Source: HGM04593 sp964458275 (GTDB lineage: Bacteria; Bacteroidota; Bacteroidia; Bacteroidales; Bacteroidaceae). Taken from it: a stretch of DNA of 34,298 nt. Shown piece after piece: positions 1-7,438 of the stretch. Location of the stretch: positions 1 to 34,298 of the forward strand of contig CAYWIE010000024.1 of NCBI GenBank assembly GCA_964458275.1. The letters are read 5' to 3'. A model generated the notes under the pieces. It did no database searches, was not told the DNA's origin, and saw only the letters and a list, made by a program, of their open reading frames with translations. A program made the position numbers and the translations under genes. The first letter of the stretch is position 1. Each line of letters begins with the position of its first letter.

Positions 1-2146
1 GAGTCTGCATCTCAGTGATTTCGGGATAGGTGTTACCCAAGCGGCAACCGCGGTGGCCAAGCATCGGGTTAGCCTCGCAGAGGCTCTCAACACGCTGTTT
101 GATGTACTCAACAGTTACGCCCATAGCCTCAGCCATCTCTTCCTGACCCTTCTGATCGTGGGGAACGAACTCATGCAAAGGAGGATCGAGAAGACGTACG
201 TTAACGGGACAGCCGTCCATTGCCTTGAAGATACCGTAGAAGTCAGCCTTCTGGTAGGGCAACAGCTTAGCGAGAGCAGCCTTGCGGCCTTCAGCATCCT
301 TAGAAAGGATCATCTCACGCATAGCAACGATCTTCTCAGCCTCGAAGAACATGTGCTCTGTACGGCAAAGACCGATACCTACTGCACCGAACTTGCGAGC
401 AACCTCTGCATCGTGGGGAGTATCAGCGTTGGTACGTACAACGAGCTTTGTATATTTCTCGCAGAGAGCCATCAATTCAGCGAAGTCGCCTGAAAGCTCA
501 GCTGCCTTTGTCTCAACCTGACCGTTGTAGATCTCACCGGTTGTACCGTTCAAAGAGATGAAGTCTCCCTCCTTCAATACAACACCGTCTACCTCAACAG
601 TACGGTTCTTGTAATCGATATTCAATGCACCTGCACCTGATACGCAGCACTTGCCCATACCACGAGCAACAACGGCAGCATGTGAAGTCATACCACCACG
701 TGCTGTCAAGATACCCTGAGCAACAGCCATACCTGCGAGGTCCTCAGGAGATGTCTCGATACGTACCATGATCACTTTCTTGCCTTCCTCTGCCCACTTT
801 GCAGCGTCGTCTGCGAAGAATACAATCTGACCTGTAGCAGCACCGGGTGATGCGGGAAGACCGCGTGTCAACACCTTAGCGCTCTTGAGGGCAGCCTTGT
901 CGAATACGGGGTGGAGAAGCTCGTCGAGCTTGTTGGGCTCGCAACGTTTGATAGCTGTCTTCTCATCGATGAGACCCTCGTGGAGGAGGTCGATAGCAAT
1001 CTTAACCATAGCCGAACCTGTACGTTTACCGTTACGGGTCTGGAGGAACCAGAGTTTACCTTCCTGTACAGTGAACTCCATATCCTGCATATCGCGGTAG
1101 TGATTCTCAAGTTTGTTCTGGAGAGCGTCGAGCTCTTTGTATATCTCGGGCATAGCTTCTTCCATTGAAGGATATTTAGCTACGCGCTCTTCCTCGCTGA
1201 TGTTAGCGCGCTCAGCCCAACGCTGTGAACCGATCTTGGTAATCTGCTGAGGTGTGCGGATACCTGCTACCACATCCTCACCCTGAGCATTGATAAGATA
1301 CTCACCGTTGAAAAGGTTTTCACCGTTACCTGCATCACGTGAGAAGCATACACCTGTAGCTGATGTGTCGCCCATGTTACCGAATACCATTGCCTGTACG
1401 TTTACAGCTGTACCCCACTCTGCGGGAATACCTTCCATCTTACGATAGAGGATAGCACGTTCGTTCATCCAGCTGTCGAATACAGCGCAGATAGCACCCC
1501 AAAGCTGTTCGTAAGCATCTGTGGGGAAATCATTGCCGGTCTGTTCCTTTACAGCAGCCTTGAACTTCTTAACGAGCATCTTCAGGTCTTCAACCTCAAG
1601 CTCATTGTCAAGCTTAACACCCTTAGCCTCTTTAACCTCTTCGATGATAGCCTCGAACGGATCAATGTCCTCTTTGTTTACAGGCTTCATGCCCAATACT
1701 ACGTCACCGTACATCTGTACGAAACGACGGTATGAGTCCCAAGCAAAGCGTGCGTTGCCGGTCTTGCGTATCATACCCTCAACTACTTCGTCGTTCAAAC
1801 CGAGGTTGAGGATTGTATCCATCATACCGGGCATTGAAGCGCGAGCACCTGAACGTACAGAAACCAGCAAGGGGTTCTCGATGTCACCGAACTTTGAGTT
1901 CATCAAAGCCTCGACATGTGCTACCGCAGCATGAACGTCGTCCTTCAACAACTCTACAACTTCAGCTTTGCCCAAACGATAGTAATCGTTACAAGTGTCT
2001 GTAGTAATGGTGAAACCGGGAGGAACGGGAACACCAATCAGGTTCATTTCAGCCAGATTGGCACCTTTACCACCGAGCAGATTTCTCATATCTGCTTTAC
2101 CTTCGGCTTTACCATTGCCGAAAAGATAGACTCTTTTGTCAGTCAT
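1..2146 (-). CDS. ppdK: pyruvate, phosphate dikinase (C-terminus cut by window edge)
   Basis: Interconverts pyruvate, ATP and phosphate with PEP, AMP and PPi in cytosolic central carbon metabolism. The frame is open from the ATG at 2144-2146 to base 1 and gives about 715 residues; family members are near 900, so roughly 190 C-terminal residues are missing. The N-terminus carries the nucleotide-binding motif GGKGANLAEM (residues 25-34). The swivelling phosphohistidine domain is seen as GGMTSHAAVVARGMGK, with the phospho-accepting His near residue 489 (codon 680-682). The last visible part, NPMLGHRGCRLG, belongs to the PEP/pyruvate-binding barrel. The gene diverges from the rlmD-like gene and has its own promoter-like element near 2262-2269. 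Identification is firm; the C-terminus cannot be judged. Confidence 0.96.
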   Translation of the reverse strand, partial: MTDKRVYLFGNGKAEGKADMRNLLGGKGANLAEMNLIGVPVPPGFTITTDTCNDYYRLGKAEVVELLKDDVHAAVAHVEALMNSKFGDIENPLLVSVRSGARASMPGMMDTILNLGLNDEVVEGMIRKTGNARFAWDSYRRFVQMYGDVVLGMKPVNKEDIDPFEAIIEEVKEAKGVKLDNELEVEDLKMLVKKFKAAVKEQTGNDFPTDAYEQLWGAICAVFDSWMNERAILYRKMEGIPAEWGTAVNVQAMVFGNMGDTSATGVCFSRDAGNGENLFNGEYLINAQGEDVVAGIRTPQQITKIGSQRWAERANISEEERVAKYPSMEEAMPEIYKELDALQNKLENHYRDMQDMEFTVQEGKLWFLQTRNGKRTGSAMVKIAIDLLHEGLIDEKTAIKRCEPNKLDELLHPVFDKAALKSAKVLTRGLPASPGAATGQIVFFADDAAKWAEEGKKVIMVRIETSPEDLAGMAVAQGILTARGGMTSHAAVVARGMGKCCVSGAGALNIDYKNRTVEVDGVVLKEGDFISLNGTTGEIYNGQVETKAAELSGDFAELMALCEKYTKLVVRTNADTPHDAEVARKFGAVGIGLCRTEHMFFEAEKIVAMREMILSKDAEGRKAALAKLLPYQKADFYGIFKAMDGCPVNVRLLDPPLHEFVPHDQKGQEEMAEAMGVTVEYIKQRVESLCEANPMLGHRGCRLGNTYPEITEMQT

Positions 2147-2216
2147 AAATCTTAAAGTTTGATAGTTATGTTATTGATAATAAAAATTTTATAGCTTTTG
2201 ACACCATAAAGCACCT

Positions 2217-2251
2217 GCATCTTGCCGCGCAATACGCACTACACAAGATGC
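2217..2251. repeat. 8-bp inverted repeat in the ppdK leader
   Basis: GCATCTTG at 2217-2224 pairs perfectly with CAAGATGC at 2244-2251 around a 19-nt loop. It lies between the likely ppdK promoter and its start, so it would fold in the ppdK 5' leader. It could be an operator or a simple RNA hairpin; an 8-bp match may also be chance. Confidence 0.35.
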
Positions 2252-2261
2252 CGATGATTTG

Positions 2262-2269
2262 CAAAAATA
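2262..2269 (-). promoter_or_regulatory. putative ppdK promoter, -7 box
   Basis: On the minus strand the sequence reads TATTTTTG, matching the Bacteroidota -7 consensus TAnnTTTG, about 115 nt before the ppdK ATG. The -33 region is only T-rich, without a clear TTTG, so the call rests mainly on one box. Confidence 0.45.
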
Positions 2270-2374
2270 CAAAAAAAATAGGAATAATAAAAATAACATT
2301 CGGAAAACTTCTGCAAAATATATTGCTCTGCAAAGTTCAGCTGCGAATATTGTGTTTATTTCGCGAAATAGATG

Positions 2375-2382
2375 TATTTTTG
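2375..2382 (+). promoter_or_regulatory. putative promoter of the rlmD-like gene, -7 box
   Basis: TATTTTTG matches the Bacteroidota -7 consensus and sits 63 nt before the ATG at 2446. It lies inside the longer open frame that begins at 2248, which argues for the downstream start. The -33 element is not convincing. Confidence 0.4.
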
Positions 2383-2445
2383 TTGTTTAAACACATCATA
2401 GACAGCAAAGAACACACATTTTTACGACTCAACACAATTGTATAT

Positions 2446-3876
2446 ATGGCAAGAAAGAAGAAAGAACATCCGATACTCGAACAGATAAGAATAACAGCGG
2501 TTGCCGCAGAAGGCAAAGCATTGGCGCGCGTGGACGACCTTGTTGTGTTTGTACCGTACGTGGTACCCGGCGACGTTGTCGACCTGAGGATTCGCCGCAA
2601 GAAACACAGCTACGCCGAAGCCGAAGCCATCAAATTTCATGAATATTCCGAAGAACGCGCAGTGCCGTTCTGCAAGCATTACGGAGTGTGCGGAGGCTGC
2701 AAATGGCAATGTCTGTCATACGAAAACCAGCTGAAATACAAGCAACAACAGGTTTTCGATGCCCTCAAACGCATAGGCAAGGTAGAGCTTCCCGAAATAA
2801 GCCCCATTCTCGGTTCGGAGCAGACAAAATGCTACAGGAACAAGCTTGAATTCACGTTCAGCAACAAAAGATGGCTCACACGCGAAGAGGTTGAGAAAGA
2901 TGTAAAATACGACAACATGAGCGCACTCGGCTTCCACATACCAGACGCATTCGACAAAGTGCTCGACATAGAAGAGTGCCACCTTATGGAGCCGCTCAAC
3001 AACAGAATACGCAACGGCATACGCGAATTTGCCATCAGAGAGGGAATCCCATTCTACAACCTGCGCTCACACACCGGAGTACTGCGCAACATAATGATAC
3101 GCACCTCCACCACCGGAGAAGCAATGCTGCTGCTTCAAGCAAGAGTAGAGAGCGACACAGACAATGAACAGTTGATGAAAGTAATGCAGTTCTGCTCTGA
3201 AAATTTCCCTGAAGCGACATCGCTGCTCTACGTCATAAACAACAAATGCAATGACACATTCGGCGATCTCGAAGTACACACATTCAAAGGCACAGACTTC
3301 ATATACGAAGAGATGGAGGGATTGAAATTCAAAGTAGGCCCGAAATCATTCTACCAGACAAACAGCGCACAGGCATACAATCTCTATAAAGTAGCGCGCG
3401 AATTTGCCGCACTCACAGGAAACGAGACCGTTTATGACCTGTACACCGGCACAGGCACAATAGCCAACTTCGTTGCACGCCACTGCAAAAAGGTGGTGGG
3501 AATCGAATATGTGCCCGAAGCCATAGAAGATGCAAAAATAAACGCCGAAATCAACGGACACACCAACATGCTCTTCTATGCAGGAGACATGAAAGATGTG
3601 CTGACACGCGACTTTATCGACTCACACGGTCGCCCCGACGTGATAATCACCGACCCTCCCCGCGCCGGAATGCACACAGACGTCATAGACACAATACTGT
3701 TCGCTGCACCCGAAAGAATAGTCTACGTGAGCTGCAACCCCGCAACACAAGCCCGCGACCTTGCCCTGCTCGACAAAGACTATAAAGTAGCAGCAGTACA
3801 GCCCGTAGACATGTTCCCGCACACCCACCACGTAGAGAATGTGGTATTATTGGTAAAGGGAGATTCTATAAATTAG
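2446..3876 (+). CDS. rlmD: 23S rRNA (uracil-C5)-methyltransferase, RlmD/RumA family
   Basis: SAM-dependent enzyme expected to make 5-methyluridine in 23S rRNA. From the ATG at 2446 the product is 476 residues. An N-terminal TRAM-like segment is followed by the Fe-S cluster cysteines Cys76, Cys82 and Cys85 (CxxxxxCGGC) and Cys178 (EECHLM), the RumA spacing. The C-terminal methyltransferase domain has the SAM loop DLYTGTGT, the TDPPRAG motif and the nucleophile Cys430 in VSCNPAT. The frame is open back to 2248, but that extension is AT-rich, lacks family similarity and contains a promoter box. The last residues (about DSIN) and the stop lie inside the inverted repeat of a small element starting at 3857, so the original C-terminus was probably slightly different. 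Which uridine is modified cannot be told from sequence. Confidence 0.93.
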   Translation: MARKKKEHPILEQIRITAVAAEGKALARVDDLVVFVPYVVPGDVVDLRIRRKKHSYAEAEAIKFHEYSEERAVPFCKHYGVCGGCKWQCLSYENQLKYKQQQVFDALKRIGKVELPEISPILGSEQTKCYRNKLEFTFSNKRWLTREEVEKDVKYDNMSALGFHIPDAFDKVLDIEECHLMEPLNNRIRNGIREFAIREGIPFYNLRSHTGVLRNIMIRTSTTGEAMLLLQARVESDTDNEQLMKVMQFCSENFPEATSLLYVINNKCNDTFGDLEVHTFKGTDFIYEEMEGLKFKVGPKSFYQTNSAQAYNLYKVAREFAALTGNETVYDLYTGTGTIANFVARHCKKVVGIEYVPEAIEDAKINAEINGHTNMLFYAGDMKDVLTRDFIDSHGRPDVIITDPPRAGMHTDVIDTILFAAPERIVYVSCNPATQARDLALLDKDYKVAAVQPVDMFPHTHHVENVVLLVKGDSIN

Positions 3877-3966
3877 TAAACTATAACTCTTTTTAGGGTA
3901 TGTTCTATTTCGGCCGCTTTTTGTTTTATTCAAAAATCAACTCGAACTAATTTATAGAACCTCCCT
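3857..3966. repeat. 110-bp MITE-like element A with 21-bp terminal inverted repeats
   Basis: The ends 3857-3877 and 3946-3966 are inverted copies matching at 20 of 21 positions, with core TTCTATAAATTAGT. No protein is encoded. The first roughly 75 bases match the reverse complement of the right end of element B (31445-31665) at about 65 positions, and A looks like an internally deleted relative. It lies between the rlmD-like gene and the RluA-family gene and reaches into the end of the former. It could alternatively act as a folded intercistronic RNA; no target-site duplication is obvious. Confidence 0.75.
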
Positions 3967-3996
3967 AAAGAGACAACTATAAGCACCGAACACAAT

Positions 3997-4896
3997 ATGA
4001 AAAGAGGAGACAAGAAAAGCCAACTGACATTCAACGTCAAAGAAGAGACAGAACTTATAACATTCCTTATGAATGCCATGCACGGCATCAGCCGCAACCG
4101 CGTAAAAGCGTTGCTTGTAAACCGTCTGGTACTTGTAGACAACATAATAACCACAAATGCCCTCACCCTCCTGCACCCCGGACAGGTTGTACAGCTCGAC
4201 CGTTCGAAACAGAAGATGGCATTTCACAGCAACGACCTCGGAGTGGTTTACGAAGACCCCTATCTTCTGGTAATAGACAAACGTGCCGGACTGCTCTCCA
4301 TGAGCAACAACACACGCCAGCAGACAGTGCAGATGGTACTCAACAGATACTTGGAAAAAGGCGGTTCGCGATGCACATCACACCTTGTGCACCGCCTCGA
4401 CAGAGACACTTCAGGACTCATGATATATGCCAAGGACACTATGACGCAGCGCCGGCTTATAGAGGAATGGCAACAGCTTGTAACCGACCGTCGCTACGTC
4501 GCACTTGTAAGCGGAGAGATGAAACAGGAGAGAGGCACCATACGCTCATGGCTCACCGAAGACAAACGTTTCATCACCCACTCAAGCCCCGTAGACAACG
4601 GAGGCAAATATGCAGTAACACATTACAATGTACTGCGCAAAGGCAACGGCTACACACTTGTCGAACTGGAACTCGAAACAGGCCGCAAGAATCAAATCCG
4701 CGTACATCTCTCAGACATGGGACATCCCATTGTCGGCGACATAAAATACGGCAGCAACGACGAAAGCCTGCGCCGCTTGGGACTACACGCATACATATTG
4801 GCATTCCGCCACCCCGTAAACGGCAAGTTCCTGCGTTTCGAGACACCGGTTCCCGAATCATTTGAAAAAGCGCTCAAAGCTACTTCCACGAGATAG
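3997..4896 (+). CDS. RluA-family pseudouridine synthase
   Basis: Isomerises uridine to pseudouridine in rRNA or tRNA. The 299-residue product has an N-terminal S4-like RNA-binding segment (about residues 18-70: SRNRVKALL, then LHPGQVVQL) and the RluA catalytic domain, with HRLDRDTSGL at 132-141 in which Asp135 is the expected catalytic residue. The later motif TGRKNQIRVHLSDMGHPIVGD is also family-typical. It follows the rlmD-like gene by 120 nt, all occupied by repeat element A, and precedes the porin by 56 nt holding a decayed element end. Its own stop codon (4894-4896) falls within that decayed copy. The target site (RluA, RluC, RluD or other) cannot be assigned. Confidence 0.92.
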   Translation: MKRGDKKSQLTFNVKEETELITFLMNAMHGISRNRVKALLVNRLVLVDNIITTNALTLLHPGQVVQLDRSKQKMAFHSNDLGVVYEDPYLLVIDKRAGLLSMSNNTRQQTVQMVLNRYLEKGGSRCTSHLVHRLDRDTSGLMIYAKDTMTQRRLIEEWQQLVTDRRYVALVSGEMKQERGTIRSWLTEDKRFITHSSPVDNGGKYAVTHYNVLRKGNGYTLVELELETGRKNQIRVHLSDMGHPIVGDIKYGSNDESLRRLGLHAYILAFRHPVNGKFLRFETPVPESFEKALKATSTR

Positions 4897-4934
4897 TACC
4901 CTCCCTGCAAGGAATTATTTCATAGAACCTCCCA
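4891..4934. repeat. decayed partial copy (C) of the MITE-like element
   Basis: Aligned with 31611-31663 of element B, this stretch keeps ACCC, TCCTGCAA-GAATTAT and TT-ATAGAACCT-CC but lacks about 10 internal bases. Only one end is recognisable; no matching left repeat is seen. It overlaps the stop codon of the RluA-family gene and ends 18 nt before the porin start. Confidence 0.55.
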
Positions 4935-4952
4935 TAATACAACACACGAAAC

Positions 4953-6119
4953 ATGAAACACAAGACAGCAGCACTCCTTTTGGCGCTTCTGCTACCCGCA
5001 GGACTGCTCTTCGCCAATGACAACGACACACCCGTAACAGAAAATCTGAAATTGGAAATAAGCAAGACAACATACAGTCCTGCAACCATAGCATCCGCAG
5101 ACGCAACAGGCGCTCCCTACAATTCGCTGAACGTAGAAATAGGATTAAGCAAACTGCGCATATTCGGATACGCACAATCGACCTACTATTACAACAGGAC
5201 AAACGGAGCCGACAAGAACGGACTTGACATTCAGCGCATAATACTCATGGCCGACGCACAAATAAATTCAAGGTTGAGTTTCTTACTGATGTACGATGCC
5301 GTAAAATCGGAACTCCACGAATATTATGCACAATTCCAAATAGCACCGTACGCCAAACTGCGGGTGGGACAATACAAACAGCCGTTTACGCTCGAAAGCA
5401 TACTGTCGCCCACATACATGAGTACAATACAGTACGACCCCTCAGTATTATATCTTGCAGGCATCGCCACCGACCCTCTGATGGGCAACAATGTAGCCCG
5501 CGATGCAGGCGTAATGCTCACAGGCGACTTTCTCAACAACGGCGAACGCGACCTTTTCAACTACAGCATCGGAGTATTCAACGGTCCCGGAATGAACCAG
5601 AAAGAGAACAACAACCAGAAAGATGTTTCAGGCATGCTGCAATACAAGCCAGTCAAGAACCTTCTGCTCGAAGGTTCATTCCTTGCCGGCACAGGACACG
5701 CTCTCACCCCCTCGCCGTTCGGAGCCTTCCCGCAAGGATACAACTATGCGCGCCACCGCTGGAATCTTGGTGTAGAAGCCAATTTCCGCCCCATATACAT
5801 GCGTGCAGAATATATACAGGGATACGACGGCGGCATACACTCACGCGGAGGATATGTAAATCTGCTTTGCAGAATCTTCAAGGACTGCGACCTTATACTC
5901 AACTGGGACAACCTCGACAAGAACACCCACACAAGCCGTGCCCAACAAGCAGCACTCTACGAAACAAGCCGCTTCGTAACCCGCATAAACACATACACAA
6001 CAGGAGTCCAATGGTGGTTCCACAAACGTTGCCGTCTGCAAGGTCAGTTCATTTACAGCCAGCCACGCGTCGGAGAGATAACAAGAGAATTCATCACACA
6101 ACTACAATTGGTATTTTAA
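4953..6119 (+). CDS. outer-membrane porin, phosphate-selective porin O/P type
   Basis: Predicted beta-barrel outer-membrane channel of the Porin_O/P family. The 388-residue product starts with a signal peptide (MKHKTAALLLALLLPAGLLFA, cleaved near residue 22). Family hallmarks follow: FGYAQSTYYY, DIQRIILMADAQI, and the strongly conserved KLRVGQYKQPFTLE. Alternating aromatic and polar strands continue to the end, QLQLVF, whose terminal Phe is typical of outer-membrane barrels. The next gene begins one base after its stop, so the two are surely co-transcribed, suggesting a shared surface role. Phosphate selectivity is a family label only; the substrate here is unknown. Confidence 0.88.
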   Translation: MKHKTAALLLALLLPAGLLFANDNDTPVTENLKLEISKTTYSPATIASADATGAPYNSLNVEIGLSKLRIFGYAQSTYYYNRTNGADKNGLDIQRIILMADAQINSRLSFLLMYDAVKSELHEYYAQFQIAPYAKLRVGQYKQPFTLESILSPTYMSTIQYDPSVLYLAGIATDPLMGNNVARDAGVMLTGDFLNNGERDLFNYSIGVFNGPGMNQKENNNQKDVSGMLQYKPVKNLLLEGSFLAGTGHALTPSPFGAFPQGYNYARHRWNLGVEANFRPIYMRAEYIQGYDGGIHSRGGYVNLLCRIFKDCDLILNWDNLDKNTHTSRAQQAALYETSRFVTRINTYTTGVQWWFHKRCRLQGQFIYSQPRVGEITREFITQLQLVF

Positions 6120-6120
6120 T

Positions 6121-7290
6121 ATGCAAAAGACAACAGCCACACTTATCGCAATGCTCATAATGCTCTGCTCATGCAACGAAACAGCTCCGGTACAAACCTC
6201 GTCGCAAGAAGCAGAAGGACTGATAGCAGCAACATTCAACGACACCACCACACTCTATTTCCGAGCAACAGCAGAAGACGAAGTACAGCTTACGTGGGAT
6301 GCCACAGGCGGAAAGAAATACAACAACCCGACCCGTTACCAACACAAGGGCAAACTGGTAATTCCCGCAGAGGTAACCCACAACGGCAAAAGCTACAAAG
6401 TAACATCGATAGGCGACTACGCTCTGTTTCAGCAACGCTCGCTCAAAAGCATATACATACCCGACGGCATCAAACACATAGGCACAAAAGCACTATCAGG
6501 ATGCGACAAGATGAAAACCCTTCGTCTGCCTGCCACACTTGAGACCTTAGGTGAAGAAGCCATCTCCCGTTGCAAACAACTCAAAGCCATAGAACTCCCA
6601 AAGAGCATAAAAGAAATAGGCAAATATGCGCTCTACGACTGCAAGATGCTAAAGGGAATAACCATCCCCGAAAGCATCACCGCATTGCCCGAAGGAATGT
6701 TCGAAGGCTGTTATTCACTAAAGAAAGTCAACCTCCACAACAAGCTCAAAGCAATAGGCGCACACACATTCAGCCGTTGCGAAACACTCGAAGAGATAAT
6801 CCTCCCCGCATCCATAACAGAAATAGGCGTCGAGGCTTTCTCTTCCGCCAATTCATTGAAAAAAGTGATTCTGCCCGACAGTCTCAAGTATCTCCCCGAA
6901 TCGTGCTTCCACGACTGCAAATCGCTTAAAAGCATCGACCTTAAGAATATCGAAACAATCTCACACAGCGCATTTGCACATTGCAACACACTGATGTCTA
7001 TTAAATTGCCCGAAACACTCACAGCGATAGGCAACAGCGCATTTTCGGGATGTATCAACATTACAGAAGTTACGATTCCCGTATCCGTAAAGATAATAGC
7101 CAATCACGCTTTCGCCAACTGCAGCAAACTGAAAGATATTAACCTCCTGCGCACCAAGCCAATAGAGATAGAAAGTGAATCGGCACTCCCCGCCGGCCCA
7201 TGCAGAATAAACATTCCCAAAGGAAGCATCGACTCATATCAGTTCACTCCCAAATGGAAGAAGTTCAATTATCGCGAAGTGCGCTACTGA
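6121..7290 (+). CDS. BspA-like leucine-rich-repeat lipoprotein
   Basis: Exported lipoprotein of 389 residues. The N-terminus is a short hydrophobic signal ending at a lipobox (MLCSCNE), so lipid attachment at a Cys near residue 17-19 is expected. After a linker and a beta-rich segment come about ten 22-24 residue LRR_5 repeats from about residue 90 to 350, each with a form like L-x-x-I-x-L-P-x-S-I-x-x-I-G-x-x-A-F-x-x-C. The C-terminal part (NIPKGSIDSYQFTPKWKKF) is the usual cap of such proteins. Relatives serve as surface adhesins or interaction scaffolds; no partner can be named here. The start is one base after the porin stop, and the gene ends just before a strong terminator. Confidence 0.9.
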   Translation: MQKTTATLIAMLIMLCSCNETAPVQTSSQEAEGLIAATFNDTTTLYFRATAEDEVQLTWDATGGKKYNNPTRYQHKGKLVIPAEVTHNGKSYKVTSIGDYALFQQRSLKSIYIPDGIKHIGTKALSGCDKMKTLRLPATLETLGEEAISRCKQLKAIELPKSIKEIGKYALYDCKMLKGITIPESITALPEGMFEGCYSLKKVNLHNKLKAIGAHTFSRCETLEEIILPASITEIGVEAFSSANSLKKVILPDSLKYLPESCFHDCKSLKSIDLKNIETISHSAFAHCNTLMSIKLPETLTAIGNSAFSGCINITEVTIPVSVKIIANHAFANCSKLKDINLLRTKPIEIESESALPAGPCRINIPKGSIDSYQFTPKWKKFNYREVRY

Positions 7291-7338
7291 CCCCACACCA
7301 TTTAAGGAGAATATAGCAGCTGTTGTTGTAAAACAACT

Positions 7339-7391
7339 ATAAAACTCCTCCATCTTCAAAAGTTACGTCTTTGAAGATGGAGGAGTTTTAT
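7339..7391. terminator. bidirectional intrinsic terminator, perfect 22-bp stem
   Basis: Arms 7339-7360 and 7370-7391 are perfect inverted copies (core ACTCCTCCATCTTCAAA) around a 9-nt loop; the stem is flanked by A-runs on one side and T-runs on the other. It lies between the convergent LRR lipoprotein gene and sbcC, so it can stop transcription from both sides. Confidence 0.9.
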
Positions 7392-7438
7392 ATAGCAATC
7401 AGACACACGTTGTTCCCGATTATTGAGCGTTTTTCAAA

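Noticed and set aside
53..2155. Several plus-strand open frames opposite ppdK
   Set aside because: All lie within the strongly supported ppdK frame and show no recognisable domain.
2248..2445. N-terminal 66-codon extension of the rlmD-like gene
   Set aside because: AT-rich, unlike the family N-terminus, and contains the probable promoter; the ATG at 2446 gives a standard start.
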